The notes below the pieces were generated by a model that saw only the letters and a program-made list of their open reading frames with translations, had not been told where the DNA came from and did not search any database. From Corynebacterium qintianiae (GTDB taxonomy: Bacteria; Actinomycetota; Actinomycetes; Mycobacteriales; Mycobacteriaceae), in contig NZ_CP064955.1 of NCBI RefSeq assembly GCF_011038645.2, forward strand, positions 868,001-932,000: a stretch of DNA of 64,000 nucleotides. The letters run 5' to 3'. Both the position numbers and the translations under genes were made by a program. Shown in pieces: positions 1 to 12,272 of the stretch; within the stretch, counting starts at the first letter, position 1, and each line of letters starts with the position of its first letter.

Positions 1-191
1 CCGCCGCACGCCAGCAGTTCGGCAATGCCGTGCCGGTCTACCTAGACGGCGGCAGGGCGGCGGTGGGGGAGCCATCGACAATTATTGATATTTCGGGCCC
101 GCACCCGGTGATTTTGCGCCACGGGGCGATCAGCGCTGAGCGGATCGGTGAAGTCTTAGAACTTGACCCGGAGAGCCTGCGGAGGTCGTAA
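1..191 (+). CDS. L-threonylcarbamoyladenylate synthase (Sua5/YwlC type), C-terminal end only
   Basis: The reading frame enters from outside the window and ends with TAA at 189-191, giving about 62 C-terminal residues. The segment with GEPSTIIDIS followed by ILRHGAIS is the typical end of the Sua5/YrdC/YwlC family, which makes threonylcarbamoyl-AMP for the t6A37 modification of tRNAs. The next gene starts at the very next base, so the two are probably translationally coupled. This gene also precedes the wecA homologue in mycobacteria, which supports the call. Only the tail is visible, so substrate-binding residues cannot be checked. Confidence 0.85.
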   Translation, partial: AARQQFGNAVPVYLDGGRAAVGEPSTIIDISGPHPVILRHGAISAERIGEVLELDPESLRRS

Positions 192-1337
192 GTGGGCGGT
201 GCCGGCGTGCCGCTGCGCGAGCTTGGTCTGGTCCTGCTCGTCGCCGCTGCGATAACCTATCTCGCTACCGGAATGGTCCGCTCGTTGCTCGTGCGCACCG
301 GCCGCGTCGCGGAGATCCGCACCCGCGACGTGCACACCCAACCCACGCCGTCGCTGGGCGGCCTGGCCATGTTCACGGGGTTCATATGTGCCGTATTCCT
401 CGCGCAGCAGCTTCCGGCGCTAACCAGAGGGTTCGCGCCCGTGACTCCGGAGATGACGGCAGTGGTGGCCGGCGCCTTCGCCATCGTGGTGGTCGGCATC
501 ATCGACGACCTTTACGAACTCGGCGCCCTGACCAAGTTCATCGGCCAGTGTTTCGCCGCGGTGCTGATGAGCTTTTTGGGCCTGACCTTCACGGTTGTGT
601 TCGCGCCTTTCGGAGATGGGACGACCCTCATCCTGGATCAGGTGCAGGGGATGATGATCGCCGCGCTGTTCACTGTCGTGCTCGTCAACGCCGTAAATTT
701 CGTCGACGGCATTGACGGCCTAGCGGCGGGCATCGGAATGATCGCCGGCGGGGCGATCCTGCTGTACTCCCTGACCATCCTCCACGACCAGGGTGGGGCT
801 GTGTCGGCGTACCCGCCGGCGATTATCTGCGCCGCTCTCGTCGGCATCTGCGCGGGTTTTCTGCCCCACAACTTCGAGCCAGCGCGCATCTTCATGGGCG
901 ACTCCGGTGCGATGCTCATCGGCCTTCTCTTGGCCGCGGCGTCGATCTCGGCGTCGGGCAAGATCAACATGTCGCTTTACGGCACCGCCGACTTTGTCGC
1001 GCTGATCAGCCCCGTGGTCGTCGTCCTCGCGGCCGTCGCGCTCCCGCTCACGGACTTGGTGTGGGCAGTGGTCCGGCGCGCCGCACGGGGACAGAGTCCC
1101 ACCACCGCCGACGCCGGGCACATCCACCACCGCCTCCTCGCCCTGGGGCACACCCACCGGCGCACCGTGCTCGTGCTCTATCTCTGGGTCAGCGCCGTCG
1201 CCTTTGGCGCGGTGAGTTTTTCCATCGTTCCGACCGGGCCCGCTACAGCGCTCACAGCTGCAGCGCTTCTGCTTGCGTGCGCCCTCACCCTCGTGCCTCT
1301 GCGCTCGGGCAAGATCGGCCGGCGCGGCGCGCGCTAG
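192..1337 (+). CDS. wecA: Polyprenyl-phosphate GlcNAc-1-phosphate transferase (WecA/MraY-like)
   Basis: This 381-residue polytopic membrane protein belongs to the MraY/WecA family. It transfers a sugar-1-phosphate (probably GlcNAc-1-P, as in the mycobacterial homologue) from UDP to decaprenyl phosphate at the inner membrane face, the first step of the linker joining arabinogalactan to peptidoglycan. Family motifs are in order: HTQPTPSLGG near residue 48, the DD pair in IIDDLYELG near 103, the catalytic NFVDGIDGL near 169, FMGDSG near 234 and the HIHHRLL loop near 310. The start is a GTG directly after the preceding TAA. The position just upstream of the ATP synthase genes matches mycobacteria. 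UDP-sugar specificity is inferred from homologues. Confidence 0.9.
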   Translation: MGGAGVPLRELGLVLLVAAAITYLATGMVRSLLVRTGRVAEIRTRDVHTQPTPSLGGLAMFTGFICAVFLAQQLPALTRGFAPVTPEMTAVVAGAFAIVVVGIIDDLYELGALTKFIGQCFAAVLMSFLGLTFTVVFAPFGDGTTLILDQVQGMMIAALFTVVLVNAVNFVDGIDGLAAGIGMIAGGAILLYSLTILHDQGGAVSAYPPAIICAALVGICAGFLPHNFEPARIFMGDSGAMLIGLLLAAASISASGKINMSLYGTADFVALISPVVVVLAAVALPLTDLVWAVVRRAARGQSPTTADAGHIHHRLLALGHTHRRTVLVLYLWVSAVAFGAVSFSIVPTGPATALTAAALLLACALTLVPLRSGKIGRRGAR

Positions 1338-1351
1338 TAGGATATGGCCCC

Positions 1352-1792
1352 GTGAGTACCAATCCCGAGCTTGAGGTAAACGACACCTCCGATATCGACG
1401 ACCCCCGCCGCCCACTGACCAGGGCGCTGCGCTTGGGCAGCTGGGCGCTGCTCGCCCTGACGGTCGCCTCCCTCATGGGCTGGGGAGCCACGCGCGGCCT
1501 GCCGGGAATCTGGGCGGTGCTCATGGGGGCGGCCGTCGGTGGCGGATTCGTTCTCCTGACCGCGCTGTCCGTTCTCATGACGTCGGGAACGACACCTTCG
1601 TCGACAATGGCGGTCGTACTCGGTGGCTGGCTGGTGAAGATGGTCGTGCTCATCATCATCCTGGCGGTGATACGAGATCTGACGTTCTACGACCACCTCG
1701 CCTTCGGTGTCACCACCATCCTCGCGCTGGTAATCGTTCTCGCCGTTGAAGCATGGGGTGTGGTCACCACCCGTGTCACGTACGTCAACTAG
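1352..1792 (+). CDS. atpI: AtpI-like small membrane protein of the ATP synthase locus
   Basis: The product is about 146 residues from the GTG at 1352, 14 bases after the wecA-like stop. A polar acidic N-terminus (about residues 1-27) is followed by four hydrophobic segments starting at LGSWALLALTVASLMGWG. Small hydrophobic proteins here, between wecA and atpB, occur throughout corynebacteria and mycobacteria and are treated as counterparts of AtpI, which helps assemble the c-ring or handle cations. Sequence similarity to classical AtpI is weak, so the name rests mainly on position and topology. A longer open frame upstream overlaps the wecA-like gene and is not credible. Confidence 0.7.
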   Translation: MSTNPELEVNDTSDIDDPRRPLTRALRLGSWALLALTVASLMGWGATRGLPGIWAVLMGAAVGGGFVLLTALSVLMTSGTTPSSTMAVVLGGWLVKMVVLIIILAVIRDLTFYDHLAFGVTTILALVIVLAVEAWGVVTTRVTYVN

Positions 1793-1995
1793 ACGCCGTT
1801 AGGGAAGCGGGGCGTTGGGGTAAACGTCGGCAAGCACCCCCTGTGACTGACATTACAGCGCACGTTATGCTGCTGAAACGCTCCCTGTCGAGCCATAGGT
1901 AGTTCAGGCAATCCACAGCTTCGCGCCCGACACCCCCCGTTAGCAACCAAAAAGTTATTCACCTGTTAGGCTAACCGCTGGGTTTACTTGAGGTA

Positions 1996-2158
1996 ACCAC
2001 CCGCCAACCTGTGGGTTGGTGGAGACGTGCCTTCAAGACTTCCCCCTGCCCCGCGGTCGCTGATGTGCGACGGAGTCCGCCGCGGAGGCAGTCTTCTTGA
2101 AGACGTCCATCGCACCGCATTACTCAACGGTTATGCGGCCCGAGAACGGGAGAGAACG
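1996..2158 (+). promoter_or_regulatory. Structured leader RNA upstream of atpB
   Basis: The 366 bases between the atpI-like gene and atpB hold no convincing gene but strong secondary structure. One hairpin pairs CCAACC (2004-2009) with GGTTGG (2014-2019). A longer branched stem pairs 2024-2028 with 2103-2107, CTTCAAG (2031-2037) with CTTGAAG (2096-2102), CTGCC (2046-2050) with GGCAG (2087-2091), and CCGCGG (2051-2056) with CCGCGG (2080-2085). Two small hairpins (2057-2070 and 2071-2079) sit inside. This looks like a structured 5' UTR that could act as an attenuator, protein-binding site or stability element. A promoter is probably further upstream (weak TATGCT at 1866-1871). Confidence 0.55.
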
Positions 2159-2173
2159 CTGAGCGTTACAACT

Positions 2174-2980
2174 TTGGCCGAGGGCTTTAAGGGTTCATTC
2201 CACGCGCCCTCACTTGGTCCAGAATTTTTCCCGGGGCAAACGTACGGCCACATGATTGGCGAGGACTTCGCCAACGGGTGGTTCGCACTCGATCGCATCA
2301 TGATTGTCCGCCTCCTCGTTGCGGCGATCCTGGTGCTTCTCTTTGTTATTGCTTTTAGGAAGCCACAGCTGGTTCCTAAGGGTTTGCAGAACCTCGCGGA
2401 AATGGGTGTGGACTTTGTCCGCATCCACATTGCCGAGGACACGCTGGGTAAGAAGGATGGCAAGCGGTTCCTCCCGGTTCTGGCGACCATCTTCTTCACG
2501 ATCCTGTTCATGAACGCGGCCACGATCATCCCGGGCCTCAACATCTCGCCAAACTCGCGCATCGGCATGCCGATCGTGCTGGCAGTTGTCGCCTACATCG
2601 CGATGATCTACGCCGGAGTGCAGCGCTACGGCGCAATGTATTTCAAGCACTCCCTCGTGATTCCCAACCTGCCTTGGTTCCTCCATATCCTGGTGGTTCC
2701 GATCGAGTTCTTCTCGACGTTCGTTCTGCGTCCGGTCACGCTGGCTCTTCGTCTCATGGCGAACTTCCTGGCTGGCCACATCATCCTCGTCCTTCTGTAC
2801 TCGGCTACCAACTTCTTCTTCTGGCAGCTGAACGCCTGGACGGCGATTAGTGGTCTGACCCTGATCTCAGCACTGCTCTTCACCCTGTACGAGTTGATCA
2901 TCATCTTCCTGCAGGCGTACATCTTCGCTCTTCTGACCGCGGTGTACATCGAGCTTTCGCTGCACGCTGATTCGCACTAA
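2174..2980 (+). CDS. atpB: ATP synthase Fo subunit a
   Basis: Subunit a forms the proton half-channels beside the c-ring of F1Fo ATP synthase. The protein is polytopic. The essential arginine lies in VTLALRLMANFLAGHIILV, and the ending AVYIELSLHADSH is typical of corynebacteria. The start is uncertain: the frame opens far upstream inside the structured leader, with an ATG at 2063, a poorly supported CTG at 2159 beside a purine-rich GGGAGAGA, and a TTG at 2174. The TTG gives about 268 residues, close to other corynebacterial subunits that begin near KGSFHAP, so it is used here. This is the first of eight co-directional atp genes. Confidence 0.93.
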   Translation: MAEGFKGSFHAPSLGPEFFPGQTYGHMIGEDFANGWFALDRIMIVRLLVAAILVLLFVIAFRKPQLVPKGLQNLAEMGVDFVRIHIAEDTLGKKDGKRFLPVLATIFFTILFMNAATIIPGLNISPNSRIGMPIVLAVVAYIAMIYAGVQRYGAMYFKHSLVIPNLPWFLHILVVPIEFFSTFVLRPVTLALRLMANFLAGHIILVLLYSATNFFFWQLNAWTAISGLTLISALLFTLYELIIIFLQAYIFALLTAVYIELSLHADSH

Positions 2981-3069
2981 CAAAGCGCGAAACCACAGGC
3001 CAAACTGAATAACCCCACCAAAATGTCACTCGCCCAACTGCCGACATACCGCGGCGCGCGGGCACCTAG

Positions 3070-3336
<267 letters not shown>

Positions 3337-3384
3337 AAGAACGCGAATTTACATCCCGTACACCTTTTAGATCAGGAGCAACGT

Positions 3385-3951
3385 ATGACAAACGTCACCA
3401 TTTATAACGTGGCTGCAGAAGGTGCTCTTCCGCTCGAGACCGAGCCGTCCATCCTTCGGCCTCCCATGTACGACGTGGTTTGGTCGTTGGTCGTCTTCGT
3501 CGTTGTCTTCCTACTCTTCTGGAAGTTCGTTCTTCCGAAGTTCCAGGAAGTGCTGGCGGAGCGCGAAGATCGAATCAAGGGCGGCATCGAGCGTGCTCAG
3601 GTCGCCCAGGCTGAAGCCAAGGCTGCCCTGGAGAAGAACAACGCAGAGCTCGCCGAGGCACGCGCCGAGGCCGCTGAAATCCGCGAAGCTGCCCGCGCAA
3701 AGGGCAAGGAGATTGAGGCGGAGGCTCGCGTCAACGCCGAAGCCGAATCCCGCCGCATTGTTGAGGCGGGGGAGAAGCAGCTGCAAGCTTCCCGTGAGCA
3801 GGTCATCTCCGAGCTGCGGAACGAAATGGGCCAGAACTCCATCACTCTTGCCGAGCGGTTGCTGGGCACTGAGCTGTCCGAGTCGACCCGCCGTTCCTCC
3901 ACGATCGACGACTTCCTGGCCCAGCTCGACAACGTTTCCACGAGGAAGTAG
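3385..3951 (+). CDS. atpF: ATP synthase Fo subunit b
   Basis: Subunit b (188 residues) is the peripheral stator linking Fo to F1. A short N-terminal tail is followed by one transmembrane helix ([19 protein letters not shown], residues about 28-47). Then comes a long charged alpha-helical region rich in Ala, Glu, Lys and Arg (about 55-165), as expected for the dimeric coiled coil. A GGAGC ribosome binding site lies about 6 bases before the ATG. The stop is 5 bases before atpH. Confidence 0.95.
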   Translation: MTNVTIYNVAAEGALPLETEPSILRPPMYDVVWSLVVFVVVFLLFWKFVLPKFQEVLAEREDRIKGGIERAQVAQAEAKAALEKNNAELAEARAEAAEIREAARAKGKEIEAEARVNAEAESRRIVEAGEKQLQASREQVISELRNEMGQNSITLAERLLGTELSESTRRSSTIDDFLAQLDNVSTRK

Positions 3952-3956
3952 GCGAG

Positions 3957-4790
3957 ATGAAGGCAGCTAGTCGCGAAGCACAAGAGCAGGTACAGGGTCA
4001 GCTGGAAGAGCTGATCCGCAACTCCGACGATTCCGTCGCCGCCGCCGCTCAGATCGGCACCGAGCTGTTCCTCGTTGTGGACCAGCTTGACCGCGAGCGC
4101 GCGCTGCGTGTCGCCGTTGCGGATCAGTCGCTCGAACCCGCCCAGCGCGAAGGCATCGTCAACGACGTGTTCGGCCCCAAGGTTGCCGAACCGACCAGAC
4201 AGGTGCTTGCCGCCGCAGCCAAGCAAGAGTGGTCCACCCCGCGCGATTTGCGCACCGGGCTGGTCAACCTCGGCCGCCGCGCACTACTGAAGGGCGCCCA
4301 GGAGCAGGGCCAGCTTGAACAGGTAGAAAACGAGCTGTTCCAGTTGTCCGTGTTGCTGGAGAACGAGAAGCAGCTGACCCAGTTGCTGTCCGACCGCACC
4401 GCAACCGCGGACAAGAAGCGCGGGCTGCTGGCTAACGTGATTTACGGCAAGGTGACAGTGTTCACCGAGGCCTTGGCTTTGCAGGTGATCGGCCGGCCCG
4501 CGCACAACCCCGTCGACGACCTCGCCGCCGTGGCCACCCAGGTGGCCGAGCTGCGGGGCAAGACGGTCGCGCGAGTCGCAACCGCTGAGGAGCTCGACGG
4601 TTCCCAGCGCGAGACGCTCGCCGGCAAGCTTGAACAGATTTACGGCCGTGAGATGGCCATCCACTCTGAGGTTGACCCCAGCCTCCTCGGCGGAATGGTT
4701 ATCCGAGTCGGTGACGAGGTTATTGACGGCTCTACGCGCGGCAAGATCACGCGCTTGCGGGCCGACCTCGCCGCCACGACGGCTTACTAG
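3957..4790 (+). CDS. atpH: ATP synthase F1 subunit delta
   Basis: Delta connects the b stalk to the top of the alpha3beta3 hexamer. At 277 residues it is longer than the roughly 180 of most bacteria but matches corynebacterial AtpH. The C-terminal [27 protein letters not shown] (split motif near residues 232-258) is diagnostic of the family. The ATG follows AGGCGAG closely, 5 bases after atpF, so coupling is likely. Confidence 0.94.
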   Translation: MKAASREAQEQVQGQLEELIRNSDDSVAAAAQIGTELFLVVDQLDRERALRVAVADQSLEPAQREGIVNDVFGPKVAEPTRQVLAAAAKQEWSTPRDLRTGLVNLGRRALLKGAQEQGQLEQVENELFQLSVLLENEKQLTQLLSDRTATADKKRGLLANVIYGKVTVFTEALALQVIGRPAHNPVDDLAAVATQVAELRGKTVARVATAEELDGSQRETLAGKLEQIYGREMAIHSEVDPSLLGGMVIRVGDEVIDGSTRGKITRLRADLAATTAY

Positions 4791-4831
4791 ACAAAAATAT
4801 GCTGGAACAATCTACCGAGAGCAGGAAGAAC

Positions 4832-6466
<1,635 letters not shown>

Positions 6467-6513
6467 TCAACCACTTGGATCACTTCTACAAAAGGAAGGG
6501 AGGAGAGTAAACC

Positions 6514-7488
6514 ATGGCAACACTTCGCGAATTGCGTGACCGCATGAGGTCCGTCAACTCCACGAAGAAGATCACCAAGGCCCAGGAACTGATTGCGACT
6601 TCGCAGATCACCAAGGCCCAGCAGCGCGTCGAGGCGGCCAAGCCGTACGCCGACGAGATGCAGCACGTCATGGAGCGCCTCGCAGCCGCGAGCTCCCTCG
6701 ACCACCCCATGCTCCACGAGCGTGAGAACGGTCGAGTTGCGGCGATCCTCGTGGTCACCTCTGACCGCGGAATGGCTGGCGGTTACAACCACAACGTCCT
6801 CAAAAAGGCGGCCGAGCTAGAGCGCATGCTCACCGAGGCTGGATACGACGTCGTTCGCTTCGTAACCGGCGGCAAGGGCGTAACGCACTACAAGTTCCGC
6901 GACAAGGAGATCGGTGGCGCATGGACCGGTTGGTCCCAGAAGCCTTCGTTTGAGGCGACGCACGACGTGCGACGCCACATCGTCGACGGGTTCCTCGCCG
7001 GATCCGCCGGCACGGTCGAGTGGCGCGAGGGCGTCACCGGCACGGAGGGCCAGCGCGTCCCCGGTTTCGACCAGGTGCACGTCGTCTACACCGAGTTCGT
7101 CTCCATGCTGTCCCAGGAGGCACGGGTTCACCAGCTGCTGCCGATCGAGCCTGTGCTTGAGGAGTTCAAGTACGAGCAGGACGGCATGCTGGTGACGTCC
7201 GGTGAGGCCGGACCGGATATGGATTTCGAGCCGGACCCGGACACCCTCATGGAGAAGCTGCTCCCCGCATACGTTTCCAGGACTCTCTATTCGATTTTCC
7301 TGGAGGCTTCGGCGTCGGAGTCCGCTTCGCGCCGTACCGCCATGAAGAACGCGACCGACAACGCGACGGAACTGGCGAACAACCTGTCCCGTGAGGCTAA
7401 CCAAGCCCGTCAGGCAAAAATCACCCAGGAAATCACCGAGATTATCGGCGGCGCAGGTGCGCTGTCCGATAGTGGAGAAAGTGACTAA
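6514..7488 (+). CDS. atpG: ATP synthase F1 subunit gamma
   Basis: Gamma (324 residues) is the central rotor shaft. The N-terminal helix begins MATLRELRDRMRSVNSTKKI, followed by a Rossmann-like middle with VVTSDRGMAGGYN near residue 75. The C-terminal helix has the family pattern ASESASRRTAMKNATDNA. The strong AAGGAAGGGAGG site lies about 8 bases before the ATG. Length agrees with corynebacterial gamma subunits, which carry an insertion relative to E. coli. Confidence 0.96.
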   Translation: MATLRELRDRMRSVNSTKKITKAQELIATSQITKAQQRVEAAKPYADEMQHVMERLAAASSLDHPMLHERENGRVAAILVVTSDRGMAGGYNHNVLKKAAELERMLTEAGYDVVRFVTGGKGVTHYKFRDKEIGGAWTGWSQKPSFEATHDVRRHIVDGFLAGSAGTVEWREGVTGTEGQRVPGFDQVHVVYTEFVSMLSQEARVHQLLPIEPVLEEFKYEQDGMLVTSGEAGPDMDFEPDPDTLMEKLLPAYVSRTLYSIFLEASASESASRRTAMKNATDNATELANNLSREANQARQAKITQEITEIIGGAGALSDSGESD

Positions 7489-9000
<1,512 letters not shown>

Positions 9001-9009
9001 GAGGGCCAC

Positions 9010-9381
9010 ATGGCTGAAATCACCGTGCAACTGGTCTCGGTCGACCGCATGATCTGGACCGGTCAGGCCAGCATCGTCACCGCCCAGACCACCGAGGGTG
9101 AGATCGGCATTCTGCCGGGCCACGAGCCCCTCCTCGGCCAGCTCAAGGACAACGGCGTTGTCACGATCAACCCGGTGGACGGGGATCGCATCATCGCCGC
9201 GGTCCAGGGAGGCTTCCTCTCCGTGGTCGGTGACAAGGTCACCGTTCTGGCTGACTGGGCCGTTCTTTCCGACGAGGTCAACTCCTCCGAGGCAGAGACC
9301 AACGCCAGCCAGGATGATGATGAGCTGTCCAAGTGGCGCGGGCAGGCCGAGCTTGCCGCGGTGCGCCGCGCCAGCCGCTAA
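9010..9381 (+). CDS. atpC: ATP synthase F1 subunit epsilon
   Basis: Epsilon (123 residues) couples gamma to the c-ring and can inhibit hydrolysis. The N-terminal beta-sandwich includes [22 protein letters not shown] (a family hallmark, residues about 31-52). The C-terminal helical part is shortened and acidic ([22 protein letters not shown]), which is common in actinobacteria. A GGAGGG ribosome binding site precedes the ATG, and the gene ends the operon just before a strong terminator. Confidence 0.94.
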   Translation: MAEITVQLVSVDRMIWTGQASIVTAQTTEGEIGILPGHEPLLGQLKDNGVVTINPVDGDRIIAAVQGGFLSVVGDKVTVLADWAVLSDEVNSSEAETNASQDDDELSKWRGQAELAAVRRASR

Positions 9382-9412
9382 CCGTCACCGGTAGTTCGCC
9401 GCTTCACCCGGA

Positions 9413-9455
9413 AGGCAGCAGCTGCCCGCATCAAGCGGGAACTGCTGCCTTTCGC
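9413..9455 (+). terminator. Rho-independent terminator after the atp operon
   Basis: AGGCAGCAG (9413-9422 area) pairs with CTGCTGCCT (9442-9450), with an inner CCGC/GCGG pair and a small loop. A short T-rich stretch follows. It stands 30 bases behind atpC and before the separate DUF2550 gene. Confidence 0.8.
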
Positions 9456-9549
9456 CATGCCCGGGGTACACCTTTTGGCCAATTTCCCAAACTTCCCCCA
9501 GCAGTTACAATGGCCAGAAATGCTTGTTTTTACAGGTAGGAGTGGATGG

Positions 9550-10017
9550 ATGGAGATAGTCGGCTATGTGCTCGTGGCGGCCGGTCTCATCCTCCTGCTT
9601 GCGGCCCTGTGGCGGTTCACATCGGTGCGCAATCACGGTTCCCAGGGACTGCTCAGGCAGATGCCGGCAGAAGGAGTGCACGGCTGGCGCCACGGCGTGT
9701 TCCTTTACAGTGGCGAAAGCCTCAAATTCTACAAGCTGCGTTCCCTCGCGTTCAAGAGCGACATTGTGCTGTGTCGCCGGGGCACCGAGGTCGAGGGTTT
9801 CCGCGATGTAACGGATGCGGAACGAGAGATCATGCCAGACATCGACCGGGTCCTGGTGCTCGGCTCCCCGAGCGGCACCTACGAATTCGCCAGTGATCGT
9901 CGCGCGCGAATGGCGCTGGTGTCCTGGCTTGAGTCGGCCCCGCACGAGCGGCAGATGCGCCGCGACCTCAAGGTTCCTGCCCAGCGCGCTCAGCGCGGCC
10001 GCGCGTACCGGTCCTAA
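9550..10017 (+). CDS. DUF2550 family membrane-anchored protein
   Basis: The product has 155 residues from the ATG at 9550, which follows GTAGGAGTGG. It begins with one transmembrane helix (residues 1-20) and continues with a basic soluble domain containing [14 protein letters not shown]. Proteins of this DUF2550 family lie immediately downstream of the ATP synthase genes in mycobacteria and corynebacteria, and the same position here supports the assignment. No enzymatic motif is visible and the function is unknown. An alternative start at 9457 would run back through the terminator tail and is unlikely. Confidence 0.75.
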   Translation: MEIVGYVLVAAGLILLLAALWRFTSVRNHGSQGLLRQMPAEGVHGWRHGVFLYSGESLKFYKLRSLAFKSDIVLCRRGTEVEGFRDVTDAEREIMPDIDRVLVLGSPSGTYEFASDRRARMALVSWLESAPHERQMRRDLKVPAQRAQRGRAYRS

Positions 10018-10054
10018 CTCCAGCCTAAGAAGCAGCGCCGGTAACCTGGTACCC

Positions 10055-10747
10055 ATGCGTCTCGTCATTGCACAGTGTTCCGTGGACTATGTCGGCCGCC
10101 TAGACGCGCACCTGCCATCCGCGACGCGGCTGATAATGGTCAAGGCGGACGGTTCCGTCTCCATCCATGCCGATGACCGCGCCTACAAGCCGCTGAATTG
10201 GATGACCCCACCGTGCACTCTCCGGGAGGAAGCCGTCCTTGACGTTGACGGCGGTGACACCGGCGAGCAGCTTTGGATTGTGGAGAACGGCAAGGGAGAA
10301 CAGTTGCGCATCACCATCGAGCGGGTCGTGAGTGAAACAGCGGTGCAACTTGGCCGGGACCCGGGCCTGGTCAAGGATGGAGTGGAGGCGCACCTGCAAG
10401 AGCTGTTGGCGGAGCACATCCACACTCTGGGCGTGGATTACAGCCTCATCCGCCGCGAGTACCCGACAGCGATCGGGCCGGTGGATATCCTCGCGCGTGA
10501 CCCGGAGGGGCGGACGGTGGCAGTGGAGGTCAAACGGCGCGGCGGAATCGACGGTGTGGAGCAGCTCTCTCGCTATGTCGATCTGCTCAACCGCGACGAG
10601 CTGCTCGCCCCCGTGCGAGGGGTATTCGCTGCCCAGGAGATCAAGCCGCAAGCGCGCACCTTAGCCGAGGACCGGGGGTTCCGCTGCCTCGTTCTCGACT
10701 ACAACGAGTTGCGTGGCATTGAGTCCAGCGAGCTACGCCTCTTCTAG
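10055..10747 (+). CDS. nucS: Mismatch-specific endonuclease NucS/EndoMS
   Basis: NucS cuts both strands at mismatches and is the core of the MutS/MutL-independent mismatch repair of actinobacteria and archaea. The 230-residue protein has an N-terminal DNA-binding and dimerisation half (residues 1-120) and a C-terminal RecB-like nuclease half. The acidic catalytic pattern GPVDILARD...[10 protein letters not shown] lies near residues 148-170. The C-terminal ELRLF is the sliding-clamp binding peptide known for this family. The ATG at 10055 gives the standard N-terminus [16 protein letters not shown]. Confidence 0.95.
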   Translation: MRLVIAQCSVDYVGRLDAHLPSATRLIMVKADGSVSIHADDRAYKPLNWMTPPCTLREEAVLDVDGGDTGEQLWIVENGKGEQLRITIERVVSETAVQLGRDPGLVKDGVEAHLQELLAEHIHTLGVDYSLIRREYPTAIGPVDILARDPEGRTVAVEVKRRGGIDGVEQLSRYVDLLNRDELLAPVRGVFAAQEIKPQARTLAEDRGFRCLVLDYNELRGIESSELRLF

Positions 10748-10756
10748 GGGACACGG

Positions 10757-11044
10757 ATGCCACGGCGAAACAGGCGCAGCAACATCACCCCGCCCTACGT
10801 TCTGCCCCGCGACGGCACGACATTCATCGGAACCCAGCACGTGGAAGGTCCGCGATGGGCCAACGGTGAGATGTACTGCGTTCGCCAGATAGGGGCGTCG
10901 GCGGCGGCCAAGTTCTATGTCTGCCCGGGGTGCAACCACAACATCCCGCCCGGTGTTTCCCACGTGGTGGCGTGGCCGCGGGATTCGGGCAGGGGAGGAG
11001 ACGACAGAAGGCACTGGCACAAGCATTGCTGGGAGCGTCGATAA
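10757..11044 (+). CDS. Small conserved protein with a Cys/His cluster
   Basis: This 95-residue basic protein follows nucS by 9 bases and is probably cotranscribed. It contains YVCPGCNHNIPPGVSHVV near residue 53 and a late HWHKHCWERR, so two CxxC cysteines plus histidines and a third cysteine could bind one zinc ion, as in HNH-like or zinc-ribbon folds. Homologues next to nucS in mycobacteria are usually labelled as hypothetical or ATP/GTP-binding. No nucleotide-binding motif is visible here. The function is unknown; the link with NucS is by neighbourhood only. Confidence 0.7.
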   Translation: MPRRNRRSNITPPYVLPRDGTTFIGTQHVEGPRWANGEMYCVRQIGASAAAKFYVCPGCNHNIPPGVSHVVAWPRDSGRGGDDRRHWHKHCWERR

Positions 11045-11067
11045 GCTTCGCCGCTAAGCTGGGCCCC

Positions 11068-11376
11068 ATGATTGCCGCATTCTCGGTCGCCCCGACGACC
11101 ACAGATAACCCTTCCGCTGAGATGTCGGGCGCCGTTGCACGCGCCGTTCGTGTGGTGCGCGAGTCCGGCCTGCCGCACGAGACGACAGCGATGTTCACCA
11201 CCGTGGAGGGTGAGTGGGATGAGGTGATGGATGTGATCAAGCGCGCTACACAGGCGGTGGAGCAGGTCGCGCCGCGGGTGTCGCTGGTGATCAAGGCCGA
11301 TATCCGGCCGGGGCACGACAACATGCTGGCGACGAAGATGGAATCCCTGAACAAGCATTTCGAGGAGGAGAAGTAG
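11068..11376 (+). CDS. MTH1187/YkoF-type thiamine-binding family protein
   Basis: The 102-residue protein has the small ferredoxin-like fold signature of the MTH1187 (DUF77) family: an N-terminal strand with FSVAPTTT, then VVRESGLPHETTAMFTTVEGEWDEVMDVI and a final VSLVIKADIRPG strand. Family members bind thiamine-like ligands or have no known role. The ATG at 11068 is chosen because the longer frame reads back into the previous gene. Its stop is immediately followed by the ATG of the next gene. Confidence 0.75.
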   Translation: MIAAFSVAPTTTDNPSAEMSGAVARAVRVVRESGLPHETTAMFTTVEGEWDEVMDVIKRATQAVEQVAPRVSLVIKADIRPGHDNMLATKMESLNKHFEEEK

Positions 11377-12264
11377 ATGGCGAAGATCGGACCGGGCTAC
11401 CAGGCGGGAGCAATCGATCTGTCAGCGTTGAAGCAGCAAGCGGAGAGCGCCCCACCGGCATCCGGCGTGGGATTCGAGGCACTTGTCACGGCGACGGAAG
11501 CCAATATCGAGGACGAAGTCCTGCGCATGTCGCTGAAGGTTCCCGTGATAGTGCACATCGGAACTGACCGGTCGCCCGATTCCGCGGCGCTGCAGTCCGC
11601 CTTCGCGGATCTCGCGCGGGGCCAGCGCCAGTTTCGCGTGGCCTACGTGGACGCCGATGCCACCCCGTCGGTGGCGCAGATGTTCGGTGTTCGCGTTCTG
11701 CCCACCGTTATCGCGATTGCGGCGGGCCGCCCGGTGACCAGTTTCGAGGGAAACCAGCCTGCCGAACAGCTCACACAGTGGGTCGAGGCGCTCGTCTCCA
11801 ACGTCGGCGCGCAGCTCGAGGGGCTTGGCGACGACACCGCAGAGGCGGAGCAGGGGGAGCCGGAGGACCCACGTCTCGACGCCGCTACTGCCGCGCTCAA
11901 CCGGGGCGACTTCGACGCCGCCACGGCTGTGTACGACGAGATCCTCGGCGATGACCCGACGAACGCGGAGATCAAGCAGGCGCGCGCCACGGTCGGCGTG
12001 CTCAAGCGGCTTGACCCCGGAAATAGGACCATTGACCCGGTGGCGGCGGCTGACGCGGATCGAGGGGACGTGGACAAGCAGCTCGCCGCCGCCGACGCGG
12101 AAACCGTCGCCGGGATGCCCGAGAAGGCCTTCGATCGCCTGCTGGCGCTGGTCAAGGCGGAACCGAAGGCGAAGGAGCGCCTGCTCGAATTGTTCACGCT
12201 GTTCGAGCCGGGCGATCCGCGCGTGATCGAAGCGCGCACAAAGCTCGCCTCGGCTCTTTTCTAA
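11377..12264 (+). CDS. Thioredoxin-fold plus TPR protein (YbbN/CnoX-like)
   Basis: This 295-residue protein couples a thioredoxin-like domain (about residues 35-140) to a helical TPR region (about 165-295), the layout of the co-chaperone CnoX/YbbN. The usual CxxC site is replaced by GTDRSPDSA, so it cannot do disulfide exchange at that position. The cis-proline loop VRVLPTVIAI is retained. Family knowledge suggests holding of substrates for chaperones, and the loss of both cysteines fits that rather than oxidoreductase activity. The ATG abuts the preceding stop, and the gene ends 8 bases before the convergent glgB. Confidence 0.85.
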   Translation: MAKIGPGYQAGAIDLSALKQQAESAPPASGVGFEALVTATEANIEDEVLRMSLKVPVIVHIGTDRSPDSAALQSAFADLARGQRQFRVAYVDADATPSVAQMFGVRVLPTVIAIAAGRPVTSFEGNQPAEQLTQWVEALVSNVGAQLEGLGDDTAEAEQGEPEDPRLDAATAALNRGDFDAATAVYDEILGDDPTNAEIKQARATVGVLKRLDPGNRTIDPVAAADADRGDVDKQLAAADAETVAGMPEKAFDRLLALVKAEPKAKERLLELFTLFEPGDPRVIEARTKLASALF

Positions 12265-12272
12265 CTGCCTGC

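Noticed and set aside
2027..2173. N-terminal extension of atpB
   Set aside because: The added 49 codons coincide with strong RNA hairpins and have no counterpart in corynebacterial subunit a.
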